From Floccularia luteovirens (Eukaryota > Basidiomycota > Agaricomycetes > Agaricales > Squamanitaceae): a DNA stretch of 64,000 nucleotides. Positions 1 through 13,328 of the stretch are shown here, piece after piece (the first letter of the stretch is position 1; the number at the start of each line of letters is the position of its first letter). The stretch is from the NCBI GenBank assembly GCA_009739215.1, contig VSJF01000005.1, positions 2,211,161 to 2,275,160 of the forward strand. Direction: 5' to 3'. The notes under the pieces are model-generated. The model did not search any database and was not told the origin of the DNA. It was given only the letters and a program-made list of their open reading frames with translations. The position numbers and the translations under genes are program-made.

Positions 1-1006
1 CCTTCCCTCGAAACGTTAGAAGTGACAAGTATATATGGGGAAGACAACGACGTCGAGATGGCTTTACTGGAACATATACTGTTGGTTGTACCATCACTCA
101 GGCATGTGATGATTTCTAGTACCATAAATGCCCACTCCGAACCGCCTCAGGCTCCCGATCGGACAGACTTGCTTTGCAGGTTTATTGCCAAATACCGGGA
201 TATACGCACCTTGAACATATCTAGGTTCTTCAAATTAAACGATTTCAATGTCTTGGAAGCAATTGGGGAACTTTCCCACCTGGATAATTTCACCCTCAAC
301 ATCCAGAAGGTCAATTATAATAAAAGGGCAGCATCTGATGCGACTGGGTTCAAATGCCTGAAAAAACTCTACATCACTGCTCAGACAGACATTATCCAAG
401 ATATCCCGGATTATATCAGTCGAGAAACACGTCTAACAACTATTTTGGTCCGTCAAATTGAAAATTAACTGGGGTGTGAATAAACCACCCAAACTATATG
501 ATATTTTCGTGTGGACATTAAGCCACCAGTCCTCACTTCAGCAATTCGAGGCATGGGCGACCATATTTCCTGCCAACAAGCTTATATCCATGGTCCAACT
601 GTGGTCGCATATTAAATCTATAACATTGCATTCCCCCACTTCAATCCATCTAACAGACCTGTTGATGATAGCGAGACGTTGTCCCGAACTTCGGAAATTC
701 GAAGGCCCTGTCAGTGTTGACAAACGAGTTCTGATACCCCTCTGGCGGTCAGACGATAGCTTTACACATGGCCTTGAGGTCCTAAAGGTGAACAGCATGA
801 GCGGGCGGCCCCCGGTGCACCCAGGGTCAGATTATATCAAGCAGGTTGCTCTAGAGATTGTCTCAGTATTTCCTCGGCTTCAGATTGTTCTGGAGAGTGG
901 AGAGGAGCCAGAAGAATGGGACAAGATAATATATCTGATTTCTTTCCTCAAGGAGGTTAATTTACGGAATAGGAACAATATCTATCATGCTATTGAATAT
1001 ATATGA
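1..1006 (+). pseudogene. Broken F-box/LRR-like gene, 5' end outside window
   Basis: The translation is a close paralogue of the intact gene at 2582-4751: both share stretches such as LLCRFIAKYRDI and LEAIGEL, and the C-terminal part resembles the last 170 residues of that gene. The two matching blocks lie in different frames (up to about 468 and from about 458), and roughly 70 residues present in the paralogue are missing between them. I find no convincing intron that would join the blocks, so a deletion plus frame change is the simplest reading. The N-terminal half lies left of the window. Proteins of this kind in agaricomycetes are usually F-box-linked, leucine-rich ubiquitin-ligase adaptors; no F-box itself is visible here. 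Confidence 0.6.
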
Positions 1007-1290
1007 ATCCATAGGATTACAAGTATTGTCAATGAACGATGCAGAGAATTATATGCCTATGGAAATTATACCTTATAAAAACTATAAAAACTAGCGAATA
1101 CATCACTAGAACACCATATAATAAATGATTAATGATTCTTTGTTGATGGGTTGCAACTTTCTAAACATTTGTCCTGTAAGCCTTGATCTGACACTTGGCT
1201 GTACAATCCACCTTTACTGCACTCAAACCAAGGTCATGAAATCGATGGCCGTGAAAGAAAATGGCCCGCCACGCAGCGCCGCTCGTAAAG

Positions 1291-1792
1291 TGTTAGAATG
1301 TGTGAATCTATCTTAAAGTGAGTAAATTCGGTCAGCCAGTATGAAATATGGGTTACAAGGGAGTTGCGTGTTGCGACAGCAACTCCACGTGATAGATTTA
1401 GTAGTCATGTGATTAGTCACGTGCTCGTCAGTCATGTGTTGTAGACCTGATAAGATAAGATAAGGTCACACCTGTATATATGACTAAGATGTAATGACAC
1501 ACACGGTCTAGAACATTCTAGAGCTTACTGCGGACACGCGTATGACTCATGTTATGGAACGTGTATGACTCATGTCCTACCTGGAGTAGACACGAGGTGT
1601 TTCATGTACACGCTGGTAACTACATTAGGTATTACACAGCCACGCCTATAATGTATATAACAAAGGTAGTAACGTCAAATATACCTTGTCCAATTTACTT
1701 GGTAGTAGTCAGTAGTAGCACCCTCTAAGCAACAGTAAGAACCCCAGGTAAGGTAGTTCCCTATCACTGTGTGTGACAGGCGCTGCTCAACA
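1291..1792 (+). repeat. Possible solo or decayed LTR (Copia-like)
   Basis: The segment starts with TGTTAGAATG and ends with CTCAACA, giving short TGTT/AACA inverted ends, as in LTRs. Inside are a TATA-like stretch near 1475, an AGAACATTCTAGA palindrome near 1510, and repeated GTATGACTCATGT words near 1540 and 1565, all of which resemble promoter-containing LTR sequence. A short reading frame beginning near 1879 could be a decayed Gag start, but it stops after about 50 codons. No second LTR, reverse transcriptase or target-site duplication was found, so this stays tentative. Confidence 0.3.
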
Positions 1793-2581
1793 TTGCGCAT
1801 AATCAATAATAGTTGCAGCAGTTCAGTTGGATAATTCCTATACTTCTCGAGCACCTTTATTAACTTGTGTACTCGAGTATGACTTCACATTTTAATGACA
1901 TGAATACCGACAGTGCGATACTATCTGTCCTTCCATCGACAATCTCTTATTCGGTTATTTCAGATCTGCTAGACATTGATCATGAGACACGGTACATCCT
2001 AAATAGGACTTGTGGCTCTCAATTTGATACACACTGATAAGCTTGGATAATTCTTGATACCTTGGCGTTGGAGAACTGCTCCGAGACTTGTGTCTCCCAT
2101 ACGACTCTTATCCTGTGGTGGAATGATTTCTGTATCGGTGGTATCGAGCAAATTGGTGGTATCACTCTCTCCTTCACAATTCAAGATATAATATGATAGT
2201 TGGTGGCGTAAACCTGTCTAAATTGTGGCTAAAGTGACGGAGTTGGATAAGTGTTCCGGGTTGTTTGGTTTGTCGATCCAGTTCCCTTTTCCAAATACCA
2301 ATGTCTCCGCGTAGGCTCCAGCTATCATGGCAAAAAGGTGGCATTCCCCGCACTGTAACCACATCGTAATCCGAATCTTACGACTGGTCGAGGTCGAGCA
2401 CATGGAAGGAAATGTTACACTTTGCTTCGCTTCAAATGCTGGCTGTTGAATAAATTAACATCAACCACGTACAAAATCAGGACCTCGACCCTAAGAACAA
2501 TCGATTATATACTGCTCAGTCCAATTATCATCAAAGAACGATGTAACGTGCACGATCGTCAAAGTACAAATCCAAAAAACC
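1793..2581. other. Intergenic, no convincing gene
   Basis: This contains the possible decayed element tail and, on the minus strand around 2220-2400, a short coding-like stretch (words such as CGECHLF and GKGNWIDKPNN) that is closed by stops on both sides. I do not recognise the family. It may be an exon of a lost gene. Confidence 0.4.
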
Positions 2582-4751
2582 ATGCGGCTCGAGCGCTTAC
2601 TGGACCTACTTAAGAGAGCGACTCGATGTGTGCCACACTGTTTCCACATTGTTGACCTCCACACCCACATCCAGCTCAGGTCAAGTGAAAATTTAAATAG
2701 CGGCATTTATCGTGAGATATGGAACAGTTGTGAGGTTTTGAGGTTCTTCATTTCTGGTTCATGCTTCTCACCTGTTGGTAGTCGGTCCTCTTCTCCATCA
2801 GACTTTGGGCGGTCAACAGATTCCTTTCCGTCAGATTTAACAGATGTTAAATCACTCGATGACGTATTCCAAAACATTGAAGATACGCATCCACGAATGC
2901 AACCGCCGACCACATCAGATTTGGTCTCCTCTGTCTCTGAACAGACCCTCCAGGCGAACTCATCTGTTGCTAATGACCGCCTAAAGGCACTTGATGAGAT
3001 AGATGTTGTTCAATCTGGTTTCTTCGCTGAGTTCGAGAAAGTGCAACTTCTGCTTCGAGCACTGAGTCGAATGGTGTCTCCAGACCGCAACGAAATGTTG
3101 TTGGCGTTGGCTTTGACATGTAAAGCCGTTTATGAACCGACAATGGATATTCTTTGGGAAAACATGGACATCACTCTTTTCCCACTTTTGAAAATTTTAC
3201 CTGCTTTCAAGGTTATCGATGGTTCTTACGTGAGTCCTTACCTGTCGTCCCCTTCTTTCTATTTATGCAGATGGATTGTAGGTTATTAGTGGACCGGTCA
3301 CTGGTGATGATGTGAACAGATTGAAAAGTTATGCCAGTCGAGTAAAGACAATCTCCCAAGAAGTGCGTATTACAACCACCCCAATGCCTAACATAGTCCC
3401 CCAGCCAGTACTTTTCTTCTCGGCCCCACCAATTCGCACACAAGTTTCCCCCCAAAACCTACTACCTATATCGCAAATGGCATATATTCGCCTTGCACAG
3501 GTTCTCCCGATGCCTACATCATCTTTACATCATCTCCATCTCAAAGAGATAGACTCAACTATACAACACGTTCCTCTTCTTGTTGCGCCTTCCCTCGAAG
3601 CTCTAGAAGTATCAAATACATCTAAAGAAGGCAACTATATTGAGGAGGCCTTACTGGAACATATATTCTCAGTTGTGCCATCACTCAAGCATATAAAATT
3701 TTCTAGCAGCGTAGACCTCTCTCCTGAACCACATCAGGCTCTCGATAGGACAGATTTGTTTTGCAGGTTTATCGCCAAATACCGGGATATACAAACCTTG
3801 AACATCTCTGGGTTCTTCAGATTAAGGGACTTCAGCGTCTTGGAAGCGATCGGAGAACTTCCTCATCTGAAGAACTTCACTCTCGACGTCCAGCAGGTCG
3901 AATATACCAAAAGAGAATCATCTGTTGCGAATGGGTTTAGAAGCCTAAGAAAACTCCACATCACTGCATCGTTGGTTGTCATTCAAGACCTCTTACAGGC
4001 AAGCCAAGGGGCACGTCTAGAGAATGCCGTAATCATAACACTTGAGTACCCCAAAGCGAATGTAGTTCTGAAAAAATCGAAACTACAAAAAAAGGAGACA
4101 GTTGGCCATGACACACCTGATCCACTGGAATCTCTAACCTCTTATCGGAAGACACTACGTTCACTTTCTATTACACTTCTCCCCGCCAATTGTCACGTTC
4201 AGTATACCCCCACAACCCTGGTACGAGTATTGAGGAAACTGTCCTCGCTGGAATATTTTGAAGCATCGAATGTCACACTTTCTTGTGATCAGCTCAAATC
4301 CTTAGTTACCCGATGGCCATGGATCAAGACGATAAAACTACCACTCCATAACACCTCTGTTCCTTCATTGAAGTTCAGCACACTTCTAGTAATAGCGAAA
4401 TGTTGTCCTCATCTCCGCACTATTCAATGCGACATTGAATTCGATGATGTCCTGCCGGATTTGAACTCTCTGGATGGTATTTCACCACACCGACTCGAGC
4501 AGTTGACGGTGAGCAACTATCCGAGCGCACAGAAAGAACTGCTACCAGAGCATATCAGGCAAATCGCGCTATTCATAATTGCTGTGTTCCCTCAGCTCCA
4601 GATCTTTGCAAGTAATAGCAGCTCCGTCGAGTCGTGGCCGAAACAATGGAAAGAAATATCAGACTTCGTCATTTTCTACAGGGAGGCTAGGTTTTGGAGT
4701 AACTATGTTCTTAGAGCATCCAAGCATGTAGCAGAGCATCATTCCATATAA
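2582..4751 (+). CDS. F-box/LRR-like protein (705 aa)
   Basis: Two exons: 2582-3229 and 3282-4751. The 52-nt intron (GTGAGT...TTGTAG, phase 0) joins the halves so that the sequence reads LTCKAVYEPTMDILW, then ISGPVTGDDVNRLKSYA, the typical layout after the F-box in agaricomycete F-box proteins. The C-terminal 450 residues have irregular leucine-rich repeats. Family members are thought to recruit substrates to SCF ubiquitin ligases. The first 120 residues are Ser-rich and unlike the family, and a clean N-terminal F-box is not obvious, so the real start could differ. The broken paralogue at 1-1006 and a 100-bp relic near 59245 show that this family is expanding and decaying locally. Confidence 0.7.
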
Positions 4752-5621
4752 CCGCTACTGAAACGAAGTCATGCACATACAACCATTATCCAAGTTTGAA
4801 ATACAAGTTACGTAAAGCAATTGCGTTGTAGGTCACGCATACATGACAAATTATGGCAACACTTGCTAAGTTTTGAAGCTGAGCACTTTGTCGTTAAGTA
4901 GTGAGATATACGAGTTCGAACCGGGTTTCCAGGGAACGAGCAAGAACACGTTGACCCCCAATTCGACGAGAAATGTAGACTGTGGGAGAGAGTCTGACGA
5001 AGTCGAAAGAACTACAATAAGCATACATATCTAAAGATTATTATTTTAACCTATTTATGGAGCTGTAACCCGGGCCGGCTGTGTAGTTCGACCGCATTTG
5101 AATCTTTCTCTCTTTATTCTGTACGAAGGAGACCGATAGACATTTAAATAATGTGTGAGAAGTTCAAGCTATTCCAACTTATCAGACCGAATCAAGTCAA
5201 TAAAATTCCACAACACGAGATAATGCAGCATCCAGATCTTCATCTTATTCAAGCTGAGCACCAAGTGCCTATTCACAACGTCAGTATCAAACGACAACTT
5301 CTAGGTTTCTCGCGCTACTAACCTTCTGGGCAAAATCCATCCCTTTTGGACCTTCAGAAGTTCTGTCCAGAATTCAATTCACAACAAAACTTGGTTTTAT
5401 TTTTTTTAATATGTAGCTATTTACAAGTGCCATCGGATTTTTTGTGAATGTAAAGTTTTTCCATCACACAATCATATGATGTCCTGGTTTCCGTTTGAAC
5501 AGTATCTTAGCGCTTACAGTAGATTGATTGTTTGGTTGTAAAGGTATACCCAAACAAACGCCACTGGATTGTAGTTTGTACTAAACACTGGTACATATGA
5601 TGGCTACAACAGTCCTTGCAT
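4752..5621. other. Intergenic
   Basis: A-T-rich spacer between the convergent F-box gene and metallopeptidase copy A. Apart from short T runs near 5400 I see no gene or RNA. A B-box-like word near 4913 was considered and rejected as a tRNA. Confidence 0.6.
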
Positions 5622-6843
5622 TTAAGAAGTTGGAGTCGATGTCTTTAACTCGGCCATCATCCCTGCTAGCCGCGCATTTGTGCTGAAGTGTGTAAGAGAT
5701 GCACGCATCGCTTGCCAGTCTCCTTGTTCATATCCACCGAGAATGCTTTCTCGGTATACTCCATCAACACCTGCTACATCCAAAGCTTCTTTGATCGGCA
5801 TGCTCTCCTCAGGACCTTTGTTATCGAAATATGGGTAATTAAGCGCGATGAAGGCTTTATCCATTTTCGAGAGTGCATTATTTGGTGGTACGTCTATGTT
5901 TTGTTCATTCATGCTTCCGGGCATGAAATACCTATGATGACAGATAGTCAGAAATTTCAATTCGGTGAACAAAAAGAAGGCGAACGAACATCATAATGGA
6001 GGTCAAATCCATCTCGGAAAAGTTACTAACATTCTCTTCCAAGTCTAGTATTTGGTGGTGCACCTCTTCGACAGACCAGCCCTGAGTTCTTGTGTAATAT
6101 TCGATGACAGCTGACTTGATATGAGCAATTGGCCATGAGATGTTATGAAAAAGGACTGACCGTCCTTTTTCATCGTCAAACTTTCACCGCGGCGCGGCGA
6201 TTGATGTTCATGGAGAAGGCCAAGCGTATGTCCGAATTCGTGGAGGATTACACCCAAGTCAGCATCCGAAATCTTCTCAACATTCTCAATCCAACCAAGA
6301 TTTAAGGTAGGTTCATTCCCTTCTACACTTTCAATTTGACGTCCGACTAGCGACCAGGACCCTTCGTTAGGTTCGAACGCAATTCGTATCATACCACCTG
6401 ACTCGACAAATTCGAATTTGACATTTGCATATTTCTCCCACTGGCTTACAACTTTCTTGACTTTCTCTCTCTGGATTTCTGTTCCGGAAGGCTCCACAAA
6501 TGAGCAGGTCAGCGTCTGGAATTATATAGTAATCAGAGGTGCGCATATCCTGATTTCGAAGAAACGAAAAATAATACATACTACTCCATTATCCCACATG
6601 TTGTCACGCGTGGTCAGCACCGCACGCATAACACCACTTATCGGGCCTCTCTCTGGTTTTCCAGGTTGTTGCAGAGCCTTTTCTAATTAAAAAAAAAATA
6701 CAGCTGACCGAAAAATTTTACACATGAATATTTCACTCACTCTTGTCTTTGGTACCACAGGGACCACGGCTCCATTTGAGCTCGATACCCTTGCTTCCCA
6801 ACTCTAACGAGAGTCCATGTTTCTTCTCAGGTGTGGTAGCCAT
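5622..6843 (-). CDS. Astacin-like zinc metallopeptidase, copy A (329 aa)
   Basis: Five exons on the minus strand: 6843-6741, 6682-6582, 6515-6161, 6110-5990, 5931-5622; all phases fit. The zinc-binding motif HEFGHTLGLLHEH (HExxHxxGxxHE, about residue 160) and a Met-turn-like SIMMYF mark a metzincin peptidase. No signal peptide is visible, so secretion is not supported. It is the paralogue of the gene at 41125-42318 (same domain, same junctions) but carries an extra first intron (6683-6740) that copy B lacks. The start at 6843 gives an exon 1-2 length (68 codons) equal to exon 1 of copy B. Substrate unknown; related fungal proteins are uncharacterised. Confidence 0.85.
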
Positions 6844-7588
6844 GATTTAACAAATCCAAGAGATGATGCTTGGAAAAAAAACCTCAGCGAGAGCGTGATG
6901 CTTAAATACGTTTCGTGAAGGGATAGTATTTGAAGCGGTTGGCGGAAATTGGACTCCTCTTGAGGGACATTGGGCACAGTTAGACGCCGACAGCTGAGCG
7001 CTTGAAGGTTAGACAGGAGTTTGTATAAAAGAGACATCGTTGTACACGACTATATTTGACTTTTGGTGTTGCGCGTGCGTAGAATGCAAAGACCGATTGG
7101 AACTTTGTGTTGCTTATTCTCGTATTGTCAGTTGGTTTGGACCCCTAACTTTCCCCAGCGAAATAGCTACAACGCTCATTCTATTAAAGGACTTCATCCA
7201 TAGTAAATTCAGGAGTTGCTTTAATTATAGGAATAAAATTTCACAGCTCATAATACTCGTTCCATAATGTCTATAAATTGCATTTTCATTGCCTAATATA
7301 AGTACAACAGTGTGTTAATAACAAGGTATGTGTTGTTTTATAATAAAATCCGTAAGTTTGTTGTTGTGTTATAAAGTAGTGAGATGGTAGTAATGCAATG
7401 AGTGTGATAAAAACCCGAAAGAAATGAAATGATGCGTATGAATGTCTGAAAAAGATTGATGATGAGATGACAAAAAAAGGGTCATCAGGTTAACGAATCA
7501 ACGCTGGTTGAACGAAAATAACGAAGGATGAGAATGAAAATATAAGAAAAAAAAAGAATGTCGAAAAATCAGAGGAGTCGACAGTCAA
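6844..7588. other. Intergenic
   Basis: Upstream region of metallopeptidase copy A and downstream region of the ABC transporter. AT-rich, no supported gene. Confidence 0.6.
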
Positions 7589-10500
7589 TCAATCACTGAC
7601 CCACTCCCCACCACTCGCAAGAGTTGCGAACACCCCCCGGCGTTCCATCAACTCCTCATACGTCCCCTGTTCTGCCACTTCCCCATCACTAAGGACGAGT
7701 ATCCTATCACACATCATCATGACTTGAAGTTTATGCGTCACCATCACCGTCGTCCGTCCCACTTTAGCCTCTCTGATGGTTTCAAGTACAGCGGCCTGAT
7801 TTTCCGGGTCAAGTGCTGACGTGCACTCATCCAGAATAAGAACACGAGACGGCCGTGCTAGAGCTCGAGCTATCTGTAGCCTCTGCGCTTGTCCACCTGA
7901 CAGAAGGGATGCATTCTCCCCGATAATTGTGTCGTACCCCTGTGGAAGGGACATGATGAAATCGTGGATCTGTGCTTTCTTTGCTGCCGTGCGAATGTCC
8001 ACGTCGGAAATGGCGATGCCTCCATATCGGATATTCTCTGCGATACTTGCATCGAAAAGATGGGGCTGTTGACTAACCACGGAGACATGGTCACGAAGGT
8101 AACGAACGTCAATGGAATCCAGGGAATAGTCCCCAAGAATAATTCTTCCGGCGCTAGGCTCATATAGGCGTTGAAGGAGTGCTGCAAGCGTAGACTTTCC
8201 AGATCCTGACGCGCCTACAACAGCAACACACTCTCCATTAGCGATTTGCAAGTTGACGTTGCGCAGTACAGGGGCTTCAAGTCGTTCTGGGTATGTAAAG
8301 TTGACGTTTCTGAATTGGATATGACCTTCGAGTTGAGGACGGAGGAATCCCTTTGATTCGTTAGTACTAGCGTTGAGGTCCATCAAAACTTTGAAGTCGC
8401 TAGCTGCCTGTACGCTTTTGGCAATCCTGTTAGCTACAAAAGAAAGTTAGCATCAAAAAGCATAACCTTGCGAGAATATTACTTACTGAAAGCCATGAGT
8501 TGCGACCCAATAGTAACAGTGAAGACAACAAGGTTCAAGACTTGGACCATTTGTAGGTATGAATAAGTTCCACGCGAAATGAGAACTGCGCCGACGTAAA
8601 ATAGGAGGGCTTCGGCAAGGTAGATAAGACCGCTGGCAACGCCATAAGTGCAGCCCTCAACAAGGGCGCCGCGTACACCAGTATGAAGTGCCTTTTCGGC
8701 TGATTTATTAAATTGAGATTTAAAAATTCCCTCGAATGCCATTGCGCGGATGCTTCGGATATTAAGTATTGACTGTGGCGAAATTTATTACTTGTAAACA
8801 GAAAAGGATACTGAATAAACATACCTCATAATAACCTTTCGCTACTTCTTCTCTAGCCCTCTTGTTGCGCAACTCGCAATTCGAAACAAGTCTTGTTTGA
8901 AGAGCCATGGTGCAAGCGAAGACCGGTGCGATAGCGAAGCCGACTAGAGTAAGCTGCCATCCCCGTACCAGTGCCCAGATAAGCCCGACAGAAAGCATAG
9001 TGACAACAACTAAGCATTGAGCCCAAACTATCGCAATCAGGTCTCGTGCGTCATCTGCATCTTTCACAAGGATCTGAACGATTTTCGGAGGAGAGTTGTC
9101 GGATTTGTCGAACCATGATCTATCTTGACCTAGAATCTTGGTGTATGCAGTGGAGCGGATACGTGTTACCCATCCCATACCAACAGTTTCCATGAGGAAA
9201 TACTTGGTACCTAGGAGGATACCATCGAATGCTGCGACAGCAAGGACCACACCGCCAGCTCTGTTAATTGCACCTGCGTCTTGTGCGCCAGTGGACACTT
9301 GGAACAATAAACCAGACAGCAGGAATGAGAAAACAGGGGTCATGGCACCACTCGCGATACAAGCCAAGAGACCAAGGAATAGCACGGGTTTGTATGGGAC
9401 TGTCGGATAAATGGAGCGCATGAGTTTCCAAAATGTTGGTCTGACTTCTGCTGGGTTTGAGTTGGCTTGCTGTTGCAACGACTCAACCTTGATATCTGTC
9501 ATAGGAGCGTTACGTGCGCCATCCCAGCGTGTACGAGCTCGGCCCTCGCGTCCTCTACGTGCGGAGTCTGCACTCCTTTCCATGGCATTCTTCTCATGAT
9601 CGAATTTCAAGGTCATCGATCAGAGCAGCGGTAGAACGAGTGGTGAAAGTTGCAGATGTGGGTGTGAATGGAAGGCTAAATCGCTTGGAAGTTAGGGTGT
9701 ATGCTGGATCGGGTGGGGATGGGTATTCAGAGGGATATGGATAAGTTAGTTGAGAGTCTGGAGACGTGATCATAGGGCTGGCAGCGATTGGCGTGAGGGT
9801 GTTATAATGTTGTACAGTCGTAGAAGGAATCTGGATGCTTAAAGGACGCGGGGCACGTTTTGGCAATGGGGTACATGCGTCGGCTCTTCGTTCGATTACT
9901 TCGTTTAGAAGGCTTGCCCTACGACCGGCTGTCAGGTCAGCAACCACGTCGAGCATCCAGTTGCCAACAGAAATGATGCTTTGTGTGTTGGGCTTTACAA
10001 TTACGCTGGTATCGTGAGTGTCTGCTTCGTCTTCAAGTTCTTCGTCATCAAAATCTTGTACATCGTTCCCTTCGGCGTCTCGCACAGGTATAAAGCCGCC
10101 TGTGCTTGTCTGAGCCTCCAACATCTTTCTAAACTCGCCTCCACTACCAATACGTGACGAAGAACTGGCCTTCTCCAGATCCGCGCGGTATCCTTGTTCT
10201 ACGACGTGTCCGTGTTTCAATACATATACAAAGTCTTCAGATACAATTTGAGAAAGGTCGTGAGTGATTACAATTGTAGTTTTGTGAAGTCGCCATCTTT
10301 TGAGGGCTTCAAATACAAGGATTCGGGACGTTGCGTCCAGCGCAGACGTCGCCTCATCTGAACAGAAAAAATGTTAGTATGCAACCAGAACGTAGGCGCC
10401 ACAATTACGCACCGAGGATTAAAACGTCTGGGTTTCTCAAGCGAGCTCTGGCCATTGCAAGGCGCTGTTTCTGCCCTCCACTAAGGCCGACACCGCTTGC

Positions 10501-12255
10501 ACCAAGAATGGTGTCATACCCTTGTGGGAGATCTCGTACAAAGTCGTGAAGTAAAGCAGCTCGGCAAGCGTCCTCTACCTCCAAGCTGGAGGCCTTTCTG
10601 TCTAAAAGAGCAAGAGCGATATTTTCGGCGACACTCTTTCCGTCCAGTATGACGACACCTGCAGCACCCTGTTGACCTACACAGCCAACATGTGCTTTGT
10701 ACCAAGTTTCATCCAAGTAGCGTATATCTTGCTCATCGAAAGTTATTGTTCCTTGTTGAGGTGTATACATCTTCATGAGCAGTTGAGCAACAGTTGACTT
10801 TCCAGACCCAGAAGAACCAACAACGAAAGTAGTCTCATGGGCGGGGATGAAAAGGGAGACGTTCGTGAGTACAGGGACAGTTGGTCTAGAAGGGTAAGCA
10901 AATGTAACATTATGCAATGCGATTTCGCCAGTGAAGCGGGTTGGAACTATCTTGCGCAAAGTACGTGATTTGCCGTTGTGGTTACGGAAGGAATTGTCGC
11001 CAATAAGACCAATCAGAGAGGACGCAGCGGCTTTTCCTTTGGCCAACACAATCAATTGAGGAATACACATTTGCAAGTTGCTAGTGGCGATGAGACATGC
11101 CCAGAAGACAGCCATAACGTCACCTGCGCTCGCCTTGCCGTCTCGAACAAGCTTTGCACCAAACCAGAAACCCTGAACAAACATGGCCATCATGATAAAT
11201 TGACCAAGTCCAGAAGTTAAACCCCAAAGGCCATTCAGGCGGCGGGCAATAGCTTGCAGATGGGAGAAGGACTTTGTTGCGGCTTGGTGTTCGTTTGGGG
11301 TAGCATTGAAAGCTTTGACGGTGCTAATAGCAGATACTGCACGTTCTACTAGAGTTGCTGCCACACCGGTTTGGGTACGTTCGTATGCGAGGATGGGGCC
11401 AGCTAAAGACTGTGAGAGGCCTTGAACAAAAACTAGAACGGGGACAGCAGATAGGATGACAAAGGTGAGTTGCCAAGATCGCATAAAGGCGAGGATCAGA
11501 CAAGCTATGCAAGTAGTTAAATATTGAACAAGTCGGCCAGATGCGAGCGAAGACGCCATTCGGACATCATCTGTCTCCCTAATAAGAATTATCAAAACAG
11601 AAATAAAGCTAAGCATATTATTTGAAACGGACCTAGTAAAATTGGCCATGAGACCACCAGCACCGACAGATTGTGGTGATTCCCCATCAGTAGGTTGAGA
11701 GTCTCCAGTGCCCAAGTTGCTATCGAACCAATCCATATCCTTCTCAGTTACAGCGTGGTACACAGCTGTGCGAAGAGACATGACGTTTATCTCTCCAGCC
11801 CAAATCCAAAGGCAAGAGGTGAGTGAGCCTAAGGCAAAGGAACCAACAGCCAGGCCGACAAGTTCAAGTGCGGCTAATCCAACTGCATGGAGCAGCTGTT
11901 CTTTCGCCTGTTGGGATGGACTTGGACCAGTTGGGAAGAGTGCAAAAGCATCAAATGCTTGACCGATTACATAGGTCATGAATGGTGCGATACCACCCGA
12001 GATGATTGATGAGATAATGGCAGGTAGAAGGAGAGTGAAGAAGTGTTTGCGAGAAAGTAGAGAGAAGAGGAGACGAATTGTTGGTGCGGGAGGGGAATGT
12101 TGTGAAGTAGGCTGGGGGATATTGAGCTTGGGAAGGTCTGGTAAGGAAGTAGACTTGAGGTCGACGGAATCTAAAGAGGATCTGGGTGAAACTTCAAGTT
12201 CATAAACTTTGTCATCGCTGTCGACGTTGAGAGCAGTGGGAGAAGAGCGACGCAT
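7589..12255 (-). CDS. STE6: STE6-like full-length ABC exporter with +1 frame discontinuity
   Basis: Exons: 12255-11633, 11578-10413, 10357-8825, 8772-8487, 8433-7589. Order is TMD1-NBD1-acidic linker-TMD2-NBD2. NBD1 shows Walker A GSSGSGKST, signature LSGGQKQR, LDEATSALD (split by the 10358-10412 intron) and H-loop VITHD. NBD2 shows GASGSGKST, LSGGQAQR, LDECTSALD and VTHK. The layout matches ABCB exporters of the a-factor type, which export farnesylated mating pheromone from basidiomycetes. The 54-nt intron 11579-11632 is stopless and in frame. Within exon 3 the reading frame ends at a TGA at 9596-9594, and the conserved protein continues one base further on; with one base skipped, the product is about 1483 aa. 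This could be a mutation, an assembly error or +1 frameshifting. Confidence 0.85.
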
Positions 12256-13328
12256 TGCGTCTAAAAGTGAGGGAACGAAGCAAAGAGATAAGCTGGGAGG
12301 ATTGCATGTTTTGTTTAGTTATCAGTAATTGTGTTAAAGACAATGAAATAAAGAAGAACAATAAGACTCTTGTTTGTCTTTGTTTGCTCATCTCCTACAC
12401 AATAAGCCTTTGATCAGCTGTTCCCATACGGATCATAGAGGAAAAACTCTTACCATCGTGCTAAAATATATATACCGTAATGCAAGTTACTCAACACCTA
12501 TAGCTAGTGATGGTTTTGAACAGCTTTGAGTGACGCTGCTGTAGTAATAAAAAAAAAGATGCATATTTCATTTGTTTGTACCATTTGTTTGTCATTAATT
12601 GGTATAGCCTTGTGCTATCAACACTGCCCTTTTTCATTGTTCGTCCAACGCCATTGTGTCTCCATTCCCGTTTCACGCCCCAGGTTGATAAGACCATCTG
12701 TAACATGACGAGAGGAGATTATAAGGGTGATAACCAGTGTCTATTAACAACATTGACGCCCAGGCACACCCATAACATTGGTCATCTTACTGCGCAGTCA
12801 CCGCCTAAGTTATCATCAATGGGCTTACATCGAACGAGTGAACTATTCAAAATTCTCTAGTTCGTTTTCATTCCTGGTCGCTGCCTCTCGCATTTGCAAC
12901 TCCCACTCTTCTCCATCTGCACACTTTCTGTTGCATAACAAATCCTTTCTATATTCGGGATGGAGCGGAACTTTAGAATGCCGAGAAGCTTGAGAACACC
13001 TTTCTTTTATTTGAAAAGAAACTTGGTTGTTTTGGGACCAGGAGCGAGTGAGTAGACCATATGTAACTAGTTAATACAACATCAGGCAACAGGGAAGCCA
13101 TGTTAGTCGAGCTCTTTTGCGCCTTTGACTCATGTCAACCAGACGTAAAAACCCATAATGAAAAGAGATTCATTCCAAAAAGTGGTAACAAAACAAACTA
13201 AAGAAAATCATCGAAATCATAACAAAAATAACATATATACTGTACAATTTGTAGTGTTTCAAAAATGCGTTTATAGTGTGTCGGTTCTTGAAGGATATTT
13301 CCAAAAAGTTAATAATCGACTAGGCGGA
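12256..13328. other. Intergenic
   Basis: Promoter side of the ABC exporter and downstream side of the 182-aa gene. No supported gene on either strand. Confidence 0.55.

Noticed and set aside
1879..2035. Complete Gag gene of a Copia element
   Set aside because: Only about 50 codons before a stop and no downstream polymerase.
4905..4935. tRNA-like B box (GTTCGAACC)
   Set aside because: No matching A box or foldable cloverleaf upstream.
9721..9860. 58-nt intron in the STE6 linker to fix the frame
   Set aside because: Splicing there leads into stops; the frame switch must occur within 9594-9622.
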